Part shown: in pieces, positions 24,789-26,367 of the stretch
Layout: each line of letters opens with the position of its first letter
Numbering within the stretch: the stretch's first letter is position 1
NCBI GenBank assembly: GCA_023151115.1
Contig: JAKLJP010000075.1
Coordinates: 1 to 26,367, forward strand
Reading direction: 5' to 3'
Origin: Anaerolineae bacterium
Lineage (GTDB): Bacteria > Chloroflexota > Anaerolineae > 4572-78 > J111
DNA: 26,367 nt
Made by a program: the position numbers and the translations under genes
Notes under the pieces: model-generated
What the model was told of the DNA's origin: nothing
Seen by the model: the letters and a program-made list of their open reading frames with translations, nothing else
Database searches by the model: none

Positions 24789-24845
24789 AGATAGCAGGTA
24801 GCAAGGTAGCAAACTTATGGCCTGCTACATGCTACCTTGCTATCT
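24789..24845. terminator. TAGCA-repeat hairpin after the WD40 gene
   Basis: The arms AGATAGCAGGTAGCAAGG... (24789-24811) and ...CTACCTTGCTATCT (24823-24845) pair over about 22 bp with two single-base bulges. They are built of TAGCA(A)GG units. A short TGTTTC follows, so it is likely a terminator, or a dispersed repeat serving as one. Confidence 0.55.
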
Positions 24846-24898
24846 GTTTCAGTGGCGAAAACTTTTCTGGAGAACTATAAGTTCACAAAGGAGTCACT

Positions 24899-26275
24899 AT
24901 GGCCGGCAAATATTTTGAAGATTTTGAAGTGGGGGCGGTGATAAAACACAGCCAGGGGCGGACCATTACCGAGATGGATAATGTCCTGTTCACCAGCCTG
25001 ACCATGAACAGCCAACCGCTGCACCTGAACGAAGATTTTGCCCGCCACACTCAATTTGGGCAGCGTATTGTTAATGGGCTTTTTACCCTGGGCGTGGCGG
25101 TTGGCCTATCTGTGCCCGACCTGACCGAAGGGACTTTGGTGGCTAACCTGGGTTACGAAAATGTCCAGCACCCGCAGCCCTTGTTTCACGGGGATACCCT
25201 TTACGTGGAAACCGAAGTGATGAGCAAACGGGAGTCCAACTCCAGGCCGGATCAGGGGATTGTGCGTTTTCGCCACACGGGGCGCAATCAGCACGGCGTT
25301 ATTGTGATCCAAGTTGAGCGCACGGCGCTTGTGAAAAAACGGTCCCCTGGCCTCAGCAGTGCTCTTGGCGAAACCTTGCCCCGCTTGCGGCGTTCGGTGC
25401 TGTTTATGCCCGGCGACAGCATGCGCAAAATTAATAAAGGCGTCCAAATTGAGGCGGACAGCCTGATTCTGGATTTGGAAGATGGAGTCGCCTTTAACCG
25501 CAAGGAGGCGGCGCGTCAGACCGTTATTGAAGCCCTGACGACGCTCGACTTTGGCCGCCGTGAGCGGTTGGTGCGGATTAATCCTTTTACAAATCTAGTT
25601 CCGACCGGGTTGGAGGGGATGCCGGCTGACGACCTGCGGGAGACAATCGCGGCCCGCCCGGATGGGTATGTTGTGCCCAAAGTCGAAACTCCGGAGCATC
25701 TTCGTATAACCAGTGATTATTTAAGTCAAGCGGAAATTAAGCATGGCTGGCCGGTCAACTCGATCCGGCTGCTGGCGATGATTGAGACGGCGCGAGGCGT
25801 ACTGAATGTGGACCAGATTGCCCAGGCCAGTCCTCGTCTGGAAGCATTGGTTTTTGGGGCGGAAGACCTGGCCAGCAGTTTGGGCGCTCAACGGACTGCG
25901 GCGGGCTGGGAGGTGTTTTATGCGCGCAGCGCGGTTATTACGGCTGCGGCCGCTTTTGGCTTACAAGCGATTGATATGGTTTTTGTAAACCTGACCGATA
26001 TCGCCGGCTTGGAAGAGGAATGTCGTTTTGCTCGGCAGTTAGGCTTTGCCGGTAAAACAGCCATTCATCCCAACCAGATTGAAATTATCAATCGCGTTTT
26101 TGCCCCTTCGCCCCAGGAAATTGAGCAAGCCCTGCGGCTGGCGCAGGCTTTTAAAGCGCATCAGGCCGCCGGGGCCGGGGCCTTTGAGTTGGACGGCAAA
26201 ATGGTTGATCTCCCCATCATGCATGCAGCAGAAGGGGTTTTGGCCAGGGCCAGAGCGGCGGGGTTATTAGAGTAA
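24899..26275 (+). CDS. MaoC-type hydratase fused to CitE/HpcH-type acyl-CoA lyase
   Basis: 458-aa fusion. Residues 1-145 are a MaoC-like hot-dog hydratase; TEMDNVLFTSLTMNSQPLHLN (24-44) and FGQRIVNGLFTLG line the acyl-CoA pocket. A short linker (146-162) leads to a CitE-like (beta/alpha)8 lyase (163-458): RRSVLFMPGDSMRKI, LDLEDGV (191-197), VRINPF (225-230), then MIETARGV and FGAEDLASSLGAQR with the Mg-binding acids, and KTAIHPNQIEIINRVF. Such lyases cleave malyl-, methylmalyl- or citramalyl-CoA. Together the domains predict hydration of mesaconyl-CoA or itaconyl-CoA, then cleavage to glyoxylate plus propionyl-CoA or to pyruvate plus acetyl-CoA (inference). Perfect GGAG sits 6 nt before ATG 24899. 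No CoA-transferase or ligase neighbour is visible in the window, so the pathway cannot be fixed. Confidence 0.87.
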   Translation: MAGKYFEDFEVGAVIKHSQGRTITEMDNVLFTSLTMNSQPLHLNEDFARHTQFGQRIVNGLFTLGVAVGLSVPDLTEGTLVANLGYENVQHPQPLFHGDTLYVETEVMSKRESNSRPDQGIVRFRHTGRNQHGVIVIQVERTALVKKRSPGLSSALGETLPRLRRSVLFMPGDSMRKINKGVQIEADSLILDLEDGVAFNRKEAARQTVIEALTTLDFGRRERLVRINPFTNLVPTGLEGMPADDLRETIAARPDGYVVPKVETPEHLRITSDYLSQAEIKHGWPVNSIRLLAMIETARGVLNVDQIAQASPRLEALVFGAEDLASSLGAQRTAAGWEVFYARSAVITAAAAFGLQAIDMVFVNLTDIAGLEEECRFARQLGFAGKTAIHPNQIEIINRVFAPSPQEIEQALRLAQAFKAHQAAGAGAFELDGKMVDLPIMHAAEGVLARARAAGLLE

Positions 26276-26367
26276 CCTGGGTTCGGTGTAAGAGGCTGTC
26301 TAAAAATTGGCAAAACCTGAGTTTGACCAGGGTAAAATCCACGAAGGACACGAAGAAACACAAAGTT
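26276..26367. other. Intergenic tail with repeat-like motifs
   Basis: 92 bp after the fusion gene. It contains GAGGCTGTCTAAAAATTGG (26292-26310), which looks like the end of an insertion sequence or small mobile element, and the ACGAAG-type short repeats common in dispersed intergenic elements (26340-26358). No gene is seen. Confidence 0.3.

Overview
The window looks like chromosomal DNA from a GC-rich member of the Chloroflexota, probably an Anaerolineae-type organism. This placement is inferred from the gene mix: a SARP/BTAD-AAA-TPR regulator, a CGNR regulator, several DinB-type proteins, a DUF99 protein, a Ycf46-type AAA+ ATPase and a large two-module FtsX-type permease. No rRNA or other phylogenetic marker is present, so the assignment is only moderately firm. 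I see no tRNA, rRNA, CRISPR array, prophage or complete insertion sequence.

Layout. (a) 1-2156: a J-domain gene cut off right after its HPD motif, then a lone GH5-like glycoside hydrolase on the minus strand with a hairpin terminator. (b) 2157-6834: a plus-strand pair encoding the B and A subunits of a type IIA topoisomerase, with a near-consensus promoter and a 41-bp palindrome between the genes. (c) 6835-10103: an 804-aa FtsX/MacB-type permease without a visible ATPase, bracketed by two copies of a multi-hairpin repeat, then a cloverleaf-like palindrome. (d) 10104-12086: a secreted protein fusing a DUF4015 glycosidase-like domain to a NodB polysaccharide deacetylase. (e) 12088-14660: four minus-strand genes (ABM-like, HhH-GPD DNA glycosylase, ClbS/DfsB-like, DinB). 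They diverge from a CGNR zinc-finger regulator at 14809-15438. The shared intergenic region holds two strong sigma70-type promoters and a clear inverted-repeat operator. (f) 15635-19686: a 968-aa SARP-AAA-TPR protein, then a small unknown protein and a PIG-L deacetylase that look co-transcribed. (g) 19794-24753: a DUF99 and radical-SAM pair facing away from a Ycf46-like AAA+ ATPase and a helical-plus-WD40 protein. (h) 24899-26275: a MaoC hydratase and CitE-type lyase fused in one chain.

Working together. The topoisomerase subunits form one enzyme. The CGNR regulator probably controls itself and the divergent DinB/ClbS-like genes; with the nearby DNA glycosylase these could form a protective cassette against DNA-damaging small molecules (inference). 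The DUF99/radical-SAM/AAA+/WD40 block is the best candidate for an undescribed module, because all four parts are of poorly defined function and share a compact divergent promoter region. The MaoC-CitE fusion predicts a two-step hydration and cleavage of a C5 branched unsaturated dicarboxyl-CoA.

A striking feature is the number of intergenic inverted repeats: nearly every gap between genes carries one, and several have two-level or cloverleaf folding.
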